Part shown: piece by piece, positions 39,501 through 46,065 of the stretch
Numbering within the stretch: position 1 is the first letter of the stretch
Layout of the letters: the number at the start of each line of letters is the position of its first letter
Assembly: GCA_030425425.1 (NCBI GenBank)
Contig: JAUIAO010000038.1
Location: 1-59,230 of the forward strand
Direction: 5' to 3'
DNA from: Bacteroidia bacterium
GTDB lineage: Bacteria > Bacteroidota > Bacteroidia > Cytophagales > Cyclobacteriaceae
DNA length: 59,230 nucleotides
Made by a program: the position numbers and the translations under genes
Notes under the pieces: model-generated
Told to the model about the DNA's origin: nothing
Databases searched by the model: none
What the model saw: only the letters and a program-made list of their open reading frames with translations

Positions 39501-42500
39501 CTGGCATTTGACAAGGAGGATAATTTGTATGTGCTTTATACGGAAGCAGATGGGAATAGTAATTTGATTGACGTCCTTGTAAAGAATACGCCTGATGGAG
39601 TGACAGAATTATGGAGGTCAGAAGATGCTTACGAGGCTGTATCTCTTGCCATCGATGTGAATGGTGATCCTAGCATTGTGGCTTCTGGTTTCATTCAAAT
39701 CATAAAGAAAAATAACTACATCTTGTATGGAGAGCCGGGAGCGGCCAATATTGGTAGCCATCCTGTAACACTACGTGCAGAAGATGGTACCACATTCACT
39801 GAGCAAACATTCACGATTGAGGTAGGGTATTACAATGATGCCCCAACTGATCTTGAAATCAGTGGAACTGCAATCGAAGAAAACAACGATGTAGAGACAA
39901 ACCTATTTACATTCACCACGGTAGATCCTGATGCAGGCTATGATAGTTTCACATATGAGCTGGTGACTGGAGAAGGGGATAACAACAACAATGCATTCAA
40001 AATCCTGGATGATGGTTTACAGGCGATTGAGTCATTCGATTATGAAGTCGTTGGTGGTACACTTACTATTCGTGTGAAAACGACGGATGCGAAAGGAGAG
40101 ACATTCGAAAAATCATTCGACATCTCAGTAAATGACGTCAATGATGTGCCTTCAGACATTCTGTTGAGCAACACTTCAGTTGATGAGGGACAGCTGCCGG
40201 GTGCTACAGTGGGGCAATTCACCACGGAAGATCAGGATTCAGACGTGCCATTTACTTATGCTTTGGTAGGAGCGTCAAACGATAATGATCTGTTTGTGAT
40301 CGAAGGAAATATTTTGAAAACCAAGCAAGTACTGGATTATTCGGAATTTGCTTCTGTGACCATCAGAGTTTCCACCACAGATGATCAGGGTGCTTCATTT
40401 GAAAAGGACATTACAATTCAAATTAACGAGGTATCTAATAGCCTTCCGGTATTGACCAACGCACCGGCGGCTACTACCACGGTTGAGGAGGTTTACACCT
40501 ATGAACCAATGACTTTCGACTTTGAGGGATCTACTGTATCCATTACTGCTACATTGCCGGATTGGTTACTCGAAAAAAGTGTGAGTGCTTCTATCAGTGA
40601 AGTGATTACTCCAAATGCATCCAGCAATCTGGAAATTGATGCAAATGGAAACATTTATACATTGGTTGAGGAAAACTACTCAGTGGTGAACATTGAGAAA
40701 ATGGATGCCACCAGTGGAACGATTACTACATTGCTAACGGAGAATGCTAACTCCATTCCGTTTGTTGATGTGGATGAAAGTGGCAATGTTTTCTATGCCG
40801 ACAATACAAGTTATGGTTCCTATCCAATATACCAACTGGGTGATGCTACGCCGATTCATTACGCAAGTGGCGACATAACTGCCGGTGGATATCACAGTGA
40901 TGGATTCATTGTCTATGCGGAGACACAGGCTGATTATACTTATGACATGAAGAAGGTATCACTTGCTGATCAGTCGGTGACTACTTTGAAAGAGGACGTT
41001 GGTTATGTGGCGGTGTTTGATATTGGGGCGGATGGTAACATCCATTATTCTGGTAGCAATGTGATGTCTGCGATAGATATAGATGGTAATGTAGTTTCTT
41101 CGATTGTTTTGCAAACTCCGACTTCTAATGCGTCTGGATCATACCTCTATTACATCACTGATGTAGCTGTATATGATGATGGCATGGCCTATGTGATGTT
41201 TGGTGAGGCTGATGGACAGGGAGGATTGGCTGATGTACTTGTAAAAGTTACTCCTGGCGGAGAAGAAGAGCTTTGGAGAGGAACTCAGATTTATGAGGCC
41301 GGTAAGATCGCTGCTAATAGCGCTGAATCAGTGTACTTCCTCAGAGATGAAACAGCAAGCGGATCTAAAGGAGTTTGGAGTTATAAAGCCGGATATACTT
41401 ATTATGAAGGTACACCTGCCGTGGAAGATGCAGGGAATTACACCCTTTCATTTACCCTCAATGACGGAACGGCTGACAATACCTTTGATTTTGACCTGAC
41501 TGTTTATGGTAACAATGAAGTACCGACAGCAATTTCACTTTCACAGACTGATATTGATGAAAACGCGCCGTTATCAACTGTTATTGGAACACTTTCTGCC
41601 ACAGATGCGGATGTAAATGATGAGCACGTATTCTCGCTTGTGAACGGTTTTGGAGACAATGCGAGTTTTGACATATCAGGAGATCAGTTGAGCACTGTGG
41701 AAGTATTCGATTATGAAACCAAATCTAGCTACAGCATCAAGGTACATGTGGATGATCAAAATGGTGGAATGTATGAAGAGGAGTTGACCATCATTGTAAA
41801 TGACCGCAATGATGTTCCTACTGCAATTGTACTTTCTGCTATTGAGATTGATGAAAATGCAGCAGCTGGAACTCTAATAGGAACGCTTTCTGCCACAGAT
41901 CAGGATGCCACCGACAGTCATACTTTTAGCCTGGTTGCCGGATTTGGAGATAATGCGAGTTTTGAGATATCTGGTGGTGATATCACCAATGTAGAAGCAT
42001 TCGATTTTGAAATCAAATCGAGCTACAGTATCAAAGTGCTGGCAGATGATCAGAATGGCGGAACGTTCGAACAGGAACTTAACATCACGGTCAATGACGT
42101 GAACGATGCGCCATCCATGATTGCACTAACTGCCAATACCATCGATGAAAACGCAGATGTAGGAACATTGATTGGTTTAATCTCGGCTACAGATGAAGAT
42201 GCTGCTGATAGTCATATTTTCAGTCTGATTGACGGATTCGGCGATAATGCAAGCTTTACAATTTCGGGTGTTGAAATCTCCAATGCCGAAGCATTCGATT
42301 TCGAAACCAAATCTAGCTACAGTATCAAAGTGCTGGCAGACGATCAGAATGGCGGAACGTTCGAACAAGAATTCACTATCTCAGTCAATGATGTGAACGA
42401 TGCGCCTACCATGATAGCTCTATCTGCCAATACCATCGATGAAAACGCAGAAGCAGGAACAGTGATTGGTTCGCTCTCGGCTACCGATGAAGATGTTGCA

Positions 42501-45245
42501 GATAGCCATGTTTTCAGTCTTGTTGCTGGATTCGGCGATAATGCAAGCTTTACTATTTCGGGTAGTGAATTGAGCAATGCGGAAGTTTTCAACTACGAAA
42601 CCAAGTCCAGCTATCGCATCAAGGTAATCGTTGATGATCAGAATGGAGGCTCGTTTGAGCAAGAGTTGACCATTACAATTAATAATGTCAATGATGCACC
42701 AACAGCCTTAGCGATCTCTTCTTCTTCAATCGATGAAAACGCTCCTGTGGGTACGCTGATAACTGCACTGTTTGTCAGAGATGATGATGCAGCGGATAGC
42801 CATACATTCAGCCTGGTTGCTGGATACGGAGACAATGCAAGCTTTGCCATCTCAGGTAATGAACTGAGTAATGCAGAAGTGTTTGATTTTGAAACCAAGT
42901 CAAGCTATCATATCAAATTGCTGGCAGATGATCAGAATGGCGGCACGTTGGAATCTGAACTAACTATCACAGTAGAGGATGTCAATGATGCACCACATGA
43001 TATCATGCTTAGCAACAATCGTCTTGATGAAGATGCTGCCCCCGGGTCTTTGATTGGAACACTTTCTACAATAGATCAGGATGCGGGTGATACTCACACT
43101 TACGAGGTGCTGACTACTTTGATCATTGATGATATTGAAATCACGCCCGTTATGGCACAAGGAGCTGACTTGGTTACCGCAATACCTTTGGACTTTGAAT
43201 ACGTTCCTGAGTTGACCATTGAAGTGAAATCTACAGACCAGGATGGCTTGAGCTTCATTAAATCGTTCACACTATTTGCCAACGATGTGAATGAAGCTCC
43301 ATATGAAATAGAGCTTTCTGCTACTTCTATTGATGAGAATTCAGTTATTGGAACGGTAATCGGTGTACTGACTGCATTAGATGATGATCTCAACGATAGC
43401 TTTACATATAGTCTTGTAGCAGGCTTTGGTGACAATGCAAGCTTTACGATTTCCGGTGATGAATTGACCAATGCAAAGGTGTTTGATTTTGAAGCCAAAT
43501 CGAGCTACAGCATCAAAGTGCTTGCAGCAGACCAAGGTGGGTTGACTGTGGAGCAGGAGTTTACCATCACTGTCAATGATCTGGACGAAAGGTTGGACCA
43601 GACAATTACTTTCGAAGCATTAGCAGATAAAACTTTTGGTGACGCTATGTTCACCTTAAATGCCACTGTCACCAGTGGATTAGCTGTGACCTATACTTCA
43701 TCAGATGTGTCAATTTTAACCATAGTCGGCTCTAATGCAACCATAATCGGAGCAGGAGAGGTCACCATCACTGCGAGTCAGCAAGGAAATGATGATTACT
43801 TCGAGGCGGAGGCAGTTTCGCAGCTATTGAAGATCAATAAAGCTTCTCAAACGATCACTTTCGATCTTATTGGAGATCAGCAATTGGGAGTTGCGCCAAT
43901 TACACTTAGTGCAACAGCCAGCTCTGGATTGGCGATAAACTATGAAGTATCTGGTCCGGCAACTATCTCTGATAACTTGCTAACGATTACGGGCGATGGG
44001 GAAGTGGTAGTGACTGCTACTCAGTCTGGCAATGCTAATTACCTGGCTGCTGAGGCCGTAACCCAGACCTTCACAGTGACAGACCCTGCCAAGTCAGATC
44101 AGACGATCACTTTCGATTTACCATCATCTGTTTATGTGACAGATTCACCGGTGACATTGACTGCATCCAGTACTTCTGGTCTCGATGTATCTTTTGAGAT
44201 CGTTGGTGGTGAAAGTTTGGTTTCGCTTTCTGGAGACCAGCTCACCTTGATGGGAGCAGGATCGGTAGAAATCAGGGCTTTCAATGATGGAAATGATGAT
44301 TTCAATAAAGCAGAAGTTGTGATGACTCTTGAAATCAAACCTGTCTTTACTGTCTCTGGTGTGGTGACTGATGAAAACGGCGATGCATTCAGCGCAGGTT
44401 TGGTGGTTATCGTACTGAAAGGTACAACTACACCGACTACTACCACGCTGAATACAGATGGCTCTTATGAGTTCAGCGATTTGAAAGATGGAGTTTACTA
44501 TTTGGGAGTTCAACCTACGGATGTGGCTTCCTATTACACTACGGCCTATGGTGACGTGATCACCTATCAGGATGCTACACCTATTACGCTGACAGAGGAT
44601 GCCTCAGGTATTAATATTCAGATGGTGGCCAAGCCAACTGACAATGAACTGACAGGAGATGGAGTGATCACAGGAAGAGTGATCTCGTCGGAGGTTGGTT
44701 CTGGCAACAGAATTGTGATGGGAGCGATTCTGGAAGGAGATGCTATAGAAGGGGCGTCTATCTTCTTACAGCGCAAGGCTGATAGCAAGATCCTTACGGA
44801 AGTATTCTCTGATGCAAATGGTGATTTTAAGATCTCAGGTGTGCCAGTAGGGTCATTCAGTCTGATCATCAATATTCCTGGCATAGAGGGAGATATAGCC
44901 ACAGACATCAATGTGACGGAGGATGAAGAAATCCTCATGACCGCTGCTGTGAGCGAAGATGGTATCTCATTTGAAACTGAAGTCGTAGAAATTCTGAGTA
45001 TTGATGAGGCGATCTGGAGAGCATATCCTAACCCGGTAATTGACTATGTAGAGATAGAGGTCAATGAAGGAATGCAATCATTCAGCTGGGAGTTGATGGA
45101 TATGAGAGGAGTCAGATTATCATCGGGAACTGTAGATGGTCAGAACCATGTGAAGATCGATATGAGTCAGTTGGGAAATGCTTTGTATTTCGTGCGAGTA
45201 CAGGATGATCAAGGGCATTTCCGAATGTTCAAGATTCAGAAGTAA
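27567..45245 (+). CDS. Giant mosaic T9SS-exported surface protein, about 5,892 aa
   Basis: One uninterrupted 17.7-kb gene, probably a cell-surface adhesin of about 0.6 MDa. In order: signal peptide (MRQLLIMFLMCMGIIAFAQ); FG-GAP/VCBS repeats with D-x-D-x-D-G calcium loops (residues about 28-402); cadherin-like repeats (407-705); four CSLREA-like beta-helices (708-1025, 1407-1788, 1980-2355, 2635-3053), separated by Ig/PKD-like domains; Ig domain split by an NHL propeller (3162-3541); cadherin; Ig split by a second propeller (3740-4088); cadherin; Ig split by a third propeller (4292-4650). The C-terminal part has seven cadherin-like repeats (4650-5340), three Ig/MBG-like QTITF repeats (5342-5588), CNA-B/carboxypeptidase-regulatory-like modules (5590-5803) and a T9SS type A sorting domain with YPNP (5815-5892). 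In-frame ATGs at 27540 and 27516 are less likely starts. Leader and promoter resemble those of giant gene 1. Confidence 0.9.
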   Translation: MRQLLIMFLMCMGIIAFAQPGFDRTAPFTTLESASFVFGDIDGDGDEDVLMMGAISNDGYYSQLYTYDHPTGYTLVESTPFPGVINGAAAFADIDGDHDLDLFIVGATGEAGSTTPAPSISSFYLNDGNGQFTLDPDNNLPGRISSEVAFADFDRDNDLDLIVTGYESVTATAFNPEFILYENIDGVFTNANGSNPFSQTASNFDIGDINGDTYLDIVAAGKSTTASPVKIYLNQGGSLTFTEGTSPISLGAAFVKLANINSDQNLELLVTGQTNSDFSNPVVYAALYNNNGAGVFSEVPNDPIVDVFLANADFGDLDADGDLDLIVAGTAYNTTYERTTKHYENNNGIFSEASLSGLVAGYGAGQVSIIDINNDGDMDYFQTGVNDTGTSRAILLNTYNDQPQFVGAFAASFEENLTSVALDADANDGDGGETDQSLTYAITGNGADDALFIIDSETGEVTFKNSPDFESPADANADNSYELNISIFDGKTIVDANFTISVTDGDDAPIITSATAATFDENATGAAYTAVAEDMESAVVYTLTSGGDNDLFTIDDNSGEVSFVSAPNFESPADANGDNTYEIEITATDISNNTDVINLSISVNDVLETPLAIFLDNTEIGSGNNVGDIVGTLTFDSPDADPQVSFELPGGYGDNASFTIDTDKLKAAVVFDVNTKSSYDLQIRAYNANGNELFETFTITVVSSVFDPNALIVTNNNDSGTGSLREAIVNAELNPGADIINIGSGVGTITLASQLPDITQDLEIKGAGKYTTIIDGDNAVRPFLILTGIVTISDLTIQNGLGKGGDTYGGGGGAGMGGAIYIDDAVVTIENVSFSGNQALGGSSNVGSHDGGDGPLPGLGGAEGETINNFTTGLPGGDGGFGAGGGRGGFGTQGAGRGGNGGYGAGGGGGENDPFGGEPGGSGGSFGGRGGSNGAAGGAGAGLGGAIFMRNGTLSVNHSDFNNNEATAGTPGSGGGAAQSKAGAIFNMAGTFSTYKVSYSNNSAGNAGSTDSDNENIYGNISVLNDLVIEQQPVDQTGLTEGVSLELGVKTSGSVSAYQWQVNDGSGWVEVTDTEPYSGATTDTLSISCLLASMDGLSFRCQIDGVLNDLTTNEVSLGVSALPIMELSLTGNVEVGCVSGETKIYTATVTNAVGTPTYTWYLNDTEITGETSNELTTLVVTDDVVSVTVNDPGVCFDRSLTESVTIIAGPPTVPTVTIEQLSPYCGGVETYTQFGFSHTNAGDNPRIDHWEVNGDWVSLYDEGLYDLREGDVVKVFLEVDDSYSCVAQGTVVTDEFVVSIGEQAVIDFIAHPQDVDATYTEGSSISFSVSAEGADLIYTWEYYDIWDEAWSSDVSGLGTTVTGQGTPNLNIDEVSNWLGGMKIRCSVGEGLLCPQPSEEATINFKYGTITITNTSNDKTVEGSLPWAADQTKYLRPYNGVVTFDAMGISGTIDLQETLSFFPQAILKGPGSENLTITSSSGINVLINSRTELYGAITPLTIEGISVSGGSTYGIASSDDLTLVDVQISNSGYWGLSVSGGTIVLNDVHISNCNYEAFQLSCSSCTGVEARIQNSSFTTSPIGLNLSTSHNVFIENSLFKDNTNDGLYVNYTLGTNIYGSSFINNRNGIRINNGNTTIERSTFSGNSNMGVHILDEGYTFDVVVNSSTIANNQYGISNDFGELLPDVNNSIIVGNTQKDIYGSITSSIGYLAYEKPYNASSLSGVTEYNIVAPISTLIDENLTTDGILMYHEPASCSPVIDAGSTDLTTDQLGDPIVGLPDIGAIELQSGLSPVTVSATINQVSSDICPGEEATFTATPINGGDAPSYQWMINGENAGTDSDTFVTSALQEGDEITVAVTSNSTCQLVENPGVSDPLAVSFSGLPEITQQPVDQSITSSQQATFTATGSGADLTYQWQVNDGSSWVDIADGGIYAGVATNTLTITGAGYTESGNQYRAKVTENCPAYSDPATLTVQLEFVVTTVNDVKDANDGETSLREAMELAWNSNYWAKNGNITADAPIIIDATAISGTMEISSVLPDVYAYLKIIGPSDQSLIIKAATGANVHHFSVGNSNLVGGLTLENIVLRDAVFSGNGGAVTIDKNSLFSAKNCVFENNQGANGGAIWAANTSGANTINLEGCSFIGNIASPGGNGGAIYLNNDGNGILNITNSAFIDNNGTYGGGVAAFNATSTVVNTTISGNVSSNLKGAGLLLASNKANKVINCTIVNNTSPQGSGGIDFSASVSTAQILENNIIIGNSGNQVTVNGYVTGSRNILGTQSSTFGSDNLYAIPIEEVIETTLSDNGGPTLTYNLAACSYALDFVIDPTDNTPELDARGVARIGATDAGALEFNGTRDTSGGTPELTITASQEGVCGTETVTFTATDNADYTYSWFVDDIEQTETSNVLTADVAVGQVVKATIVSSARCLVTNIVSTELTIIQDTEITTPPELMITASQDGVCGTGTVTFTATENVDYTYSWFVDGVDKGEGTNSFTSNVSVGQVVNATIVSNARCLVTNTVSEEMTIATGAVATVDSQPTDQVIDPNGSTSFSVEATGANLTFQWQQQTVTGEWKDLPADVVADNLTYSGEQTATLTISEAMVIGASRDPYIFRCAVAEVCAVYSESAEITFSSFPSGVVTNGNNDGPGSLRQALLDVQYLSGNDNQPYVIDATTITDNIQLTENLPVLNGLHAVINTPADSKLALVNLDNIDGLRFFELTNGASLTIDGVSFTGGKGENGGAISVDNSNLQLTNAIFNSNAASGNGGVIYANNATVTIDSSSFERNTASIGAVIYSENGTFNLHRSNLYYNGADTAGSIYAVGTSYEIDSVTLDYQYASNVASIYLDNSTIGSSILNNLRIIENEANDGGALHLIGDVTFRNSLVYYSYSYGTNAPGAVILESGVEFYNSTLYGNGASAVLLKGGDVKMWNLSFNRSDDYGIFVEDGSNYSISNSIIDGIKGTIGSEYGHNLYYETGEEVLEGNTEGNIVVNSSDYRDVHAGYLINGDGNYLDVPPCSDAINSGITIPGSELDQIGQARVGEPEIGAVEFYGETLTPGQFTFELVASHDDLTVCGDEMIDVTFTMNTSPGAETGYLDYYEYEWRLNGNWVDADVANPVLTLTGMKAGDELEAYVYAEGSKCLNDDYGEATVSVTGLQNSDIQGNPVLNAVVGEEYVYPFYVGGESGVTVTATDGTALPDWLSISENTTPGVLSSIAGSTEGNVDGTGADAQFKWSMRMARDSEGNLYVVDRLNSAIRKIDQNGTVSTITSTLGSGSGYGIVVDGNDEIYYADAGAYVIGKLNASGTPEVYAGNGISYNRTGDLANVGFRYPFDVKFGPDGAMYVADYSANYIMKYADGMFTRLAYVSSPSGIAIDAQNNVYVSSYNVIYKIDSDGNSSVFVGSGSYGLADGKGREASFDGPQGMAFDAYGNLIVADRNNHAIRRVTPDGVVTTLAGGTAGDATGPATDAVFKSPEDVVIDPQTGNIIVADAGNYKIKVLTAAGDFVLTGAPDQAGDFNISLTASSGTCNDDTQSFTISITESDPPVFVTESNVSFDENQTLLNLEIQDASPFTIAITGGSDAALFEIQSGDVAFINTPNFEVPHDSDFDNIYELEITATDAGDRQSVRMFYVDVADANDNPDNISLDNSTVDEFMPAGSLVGVLSATDEDAGDEVVFSLESGTAENDFFYIEDNQLLTKQPFDFDLKSSYILFITATDLYGGISDQKARITINEVTNVAPWFVQVERIELMEDEFFFFTPQVVDRDGDALTVTATQLPDWVTFETYPDSVNYIYEFQRVIEIDENNSYYGITDDNVMYAPFGGTPESLFEPGVISNPPYSGASLAVTPDGTLFVTSGDSIMKYSNGQLTTFYNEGSPNNMAYHPDGYLVFGMQNADFTFTLKKATMDGTVTDIVANMPWDGGTLTVRGNGDIVVPDLENNLTTYTIDGQAGQPIILDIELWDYSDAGVTTPGLYSFIDLAFDKEDNLYVLYTEADGNSNLIDVLVKNTPDGVTELWRSEDAYEAVSLAIDVNGDPSIVASGFIQIIKKNNYILYGEPGAANIGSHPVTLRAEDGTTFTEQTFTIEVGYYNDAPTDLEISGTAIEENNDVETNLFTFTTVDPDAGYDSFTYELVTGEGDNNNNAFKILDDGLQAIESFDYEVVGGTLTIRVKTTDAKGETFEKSFDISVNDVNDVPSDILLSNTSVDEGQLPGATVGQFTTEDQDSDVPFTYALVGASNDNDLFVIEGNILKTKQVLDYSEFASVTIRVSTTDDQGASFEKDITIQINEVSNSLPVLTNAPAATTTVEEVYTYEPMTFDFEGSTVSITATLPDWLLEKSVSASISEVITPNASSNLEIDANGNIYTLVEENYSVVNIEKMDATSGTITTLLTENANSIPFVDVDESGNVFYADNTSYGSYPIYQLGDATPIHYASGDITAGGYHSDGFIVYAETQADYTYDMKKVSLADQSVTTLKEDVGYVAVFDIGADGNIHYSGSNVMSAIDIDGNVVSSIVLQTPTSNASGSYLYYITDVAVYDDGMAYVMFGEADGQGGLADVLVKVTPGGEEELWRGTQIYEAGKIAANSAESVYFLRDETASGSKGVWSYKAGYTYYEGTPAVEDAGNYTLSFTLNDGTADNTFDFDLTVYGNNEVPTAISLSQTDIDENAPLSTVIGTLSATDADVNDEHVFSLVNGFGDNASFDISGDQLSTVEVFDYETKSSYSIKVHVDDQNGGMYEEELTIIVNDRNDVPTAIVLSAIEIDENAAAGTLIGTLSATDQDATDSHTFSLVAGFGDNASFEISGGDITNVEAFDFEIKSSYSIKVLADDQNGGTFEQELNITVNDVNDAPSMIALTANTIDENADVGTLIGLISATDEDAADSHIFSLIDGFGDNASFTISGVEISNAEAFDFETKSSYSIKVLADDQNGGTFEQEFTISVNDVNDAPTMIALSANTIDENAEAGTVIGSLSATDEDVADSHVFSLVAGFGDNASFTISGSELSNAEVFNYETKSSYRIKVIVDDQNGGSFEQELTITINNVNDAPTALAISSSSIDENAPVGTLITALFVRDDDAADSHTFSLVAGYGDNASFAISGNELSNAEVFDFETKSSYHIKLLADDQNGGTLESELTITVEDVNDAPHDIMLSNNRLDEDAAPGSLIGTLSTIDQDAGDTHTYEVLTTLIIDDIEITPVMAQGADLVTAIPLDFEYVPELTIEVKSTDQDGLSFIKSFTLFANDVNEAPYEIELSATSIDENSVIGTVIGVLTALDDDLNDSFTYSLVAGFGDNASFTISGDELTNAKVFDFEAKSSYSIKVLAADQGGLTVEQEFTITVNDLDERLDQTITFEALADKTFGDAMFTLNATVTSGLAVTYTSSDVSILTIVGSNATIIGAGEVTITASQQGNDDYFEAEAVSQLLKINKASQTITFDLIGDQQLGVAPITLSATASSGLAINYEVSGPATISDNLLTITGDGEVVVTATQSGNANYLAAEAVTQTFTVTDPAKSDQTITFDLPSSVYVTDSPVTLTASSTSGLDVSFEIVGGESLVSLSGDQLTLMGAGSVEIRAFNDGNDDFNKAEVVMTLEIKPVFTVSGVVTDENGDAFSAGLVVIVLKGTTTPTTTTLNTDGSYEFSDLKDGVYYLGVQPTDVASYYTTAYGDVITYQDATPITLTEDASGINIQMVAKPTDNELTGDGVITGRVISSEVGSGNRIVMGAILEGDAIEGASIFLQRKADSKILTEVFSDANGDFKISGVPVGSFSLIINIPGIEGDIATDINVTEDEEILMTAAVSEDGISFETEVVEILSIDEAIWRAYPNPVIDYVEIEVNEGMQSFSWELMDMRGVRLSSGTVDGQNHVKIDMSQLGNALYFVRVQDDQGHFRMFKIQK
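41515..43585 (+). repeat. In-gene tandem array of seven cadherin-like units, giant gene 2
   Basis: Units repeat every 294 bases in the best-preserved part (for example GATTTTGAA at 42003 and GATTTCGAA at 42297). Stretches of about 48 bases around 42025-42075 and 42319-42369 differ at only two positions. Each unit encodes IDEN, ATDxDxxDSH, GFGDNASF, KSSYSIKV and DDQNGG motifs. Unit six (about 43000-43290) is divergent and lacks GFGDNASF, as does the last unit of giant gene 1. Confidence 0.85.
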
Positions 45246-45320
45246 GCAGCAATGCGCGAGGTTTAAGAAGATACCTTTCATTAGTGGTTTGAATCACTGA
45301 GACAGTAGAGACAACAGGGC

Positions 45321-45347
45321 GAGAAAAGAACCTTTGGTTCTTTTCTC
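45321..45347 (+). terminator. Strong hairpin terminator behind giant gene 2
   Basis: GAGAAAAGAACC and GGTTCTTTTCTC form a perfect 12-bp stem around TTT, 75 bases after the stop. The trailing TGTGTTT is only moderately T-rich. Confidence 0.6.
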
Positions 45348-45440
45348 TGTGTTTACAATTTCTCTGAGGTTTCGAAATGAGTTATTGTTTAGGTCATCTG
45401 GCTTGACTCCAGTTAGAAAGAATTGATTGGAGAAATAGAG

Positions 45441-45519
45441 GTATTACAACATCCCATTGGGATATAGTAGATGGCGATCTACGTTAGTGAAAAGGGCAGC
45501 TTCGGCTGCCTTTTTTTTT
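45441..45519 (+). other. 3' element of giant locus 2 (structured RNA candidate)
   Basis: Hairpins ATCCC-ATT-GGGAT (45451-45463), GTAGAT-GGCG-ATCTAC (45467-45482) and terminator GGCAGC-TTCG-GCTGCC with nine T. GTATTACAACA, the middle hairpin and the spacer match 24438-24523. Position is 195 bases after the giant-gene stop and behind another hairpin, so it may be separately transcribed. No start signal was identified. Confidence 0.55.
45489..45519 (+). terminator. Rho-independent terminator with UUCG tetraloop
   Basis: GGGCAGC (45494-45500), TTCG, GCTGCC (45505-45510), then nine T. C(UUCG)G is an unusually stable tetraloop. Confidence 0.88.
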
Positions 45520-45560
45520 GCGTTAAATTCCTTTCTCAATGAGTTTTTATGGTCATCATA

Positions 45561-45735
45561 CGCTGTGCAGGACGGTTTCGGAGAGCCTCGGTAATGCCAT
45601 GCGCTGTGCAGGGCGGTTTCGGAAAGCTCCGGTGAAGCCATGCAGAGCGCAGGACAGTTTCGGAGAGTCCCGATGGAGCCATGCGCTGTGCAGGACGGTT
45701 TCAGAGAGTCCCGGTGGAGCCATGCGGAACGTAGG
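45561..45735 (+). repeat. 41-bp tandem repeat, four full copies and a decayed fifth
   Basis: CGCTGTGCAG or variants recur at 45561, 45602, 45643 and 45684 (exact period 41), each followed by GACGGTTTCGGAGAG-like and GCCATG-like segments. The fifth unit at 45725 is degenerate. GC content is higher than the surroundings. The period is not a multiple of three, so open frames here are not genes. There are no unique spacers, so it is not a CRISPR array. From 45736 to 45990 I see no gene or clear element. Confidence 0.9.
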
Positions 45736-45994
45736 GGACTTTCGTAGGCACCAACATGACCAAAGTGAGATGGATATTGATAGATATCCATTTATATAAG
45801 TACTTATGTTTGCATCTGAGCAGCAATTATCCATTAATTTGAATAATACAGTAAGAGTGAACCACCATACATTAAAAACAGGGTTTAGTGTAACCTTGGA
45901 AACATATGAAGGTTCATAAACCAATTCTAGGTGTTAAGCTGTGTAAAAAGTATCAATGATCAATTTTCGTTTAATAAGAAGTAATTTGAGATAC

Positions 45995-46057
45995 TGATCA
46001 GATATATTTGAATATCTAATAACGCGCACAGTGCGCGTTGCGTTAATGTTACTTGCC
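45995..46057 (+). promoter_or_regulatory. Family D element, copy 2: promoter-bearing array head
   Basis: TATATTTG (46003-46010, exact TAnnTTTG), then a perfect AACGCGCAC-A-GTGCGCGTT palindrome (46021-46039), GCGTTAAT, and GTTACTTGCC (46048-46057). The last 10 bases are the exact inverse of 46564-46573 at the end of the next gene. It matches 24664-24722. Confidence 0.65.
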
Positions 46058-46065
46058 ATTACTGC

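Noticed and set aside
45561-45735. CRISPR array
   Set aside because: The 41-bp units follow each other directly with no unique spacers, and no cas gene is present.
45444-45791. Minus-strand open frame over the 41-bp repeat
   Set aside because: Its low-complexity sequence changes frame every repeat and has no recognisable domain or ribosome site; it is a by-product of the tandem repeat.
24664-46057. Family D as a toxin-antitoxin operator
   Set aside because: The palindrome would suit a repressor site, but no repressor gene is encoded in the downstream unit; kept as an alternative reading only.
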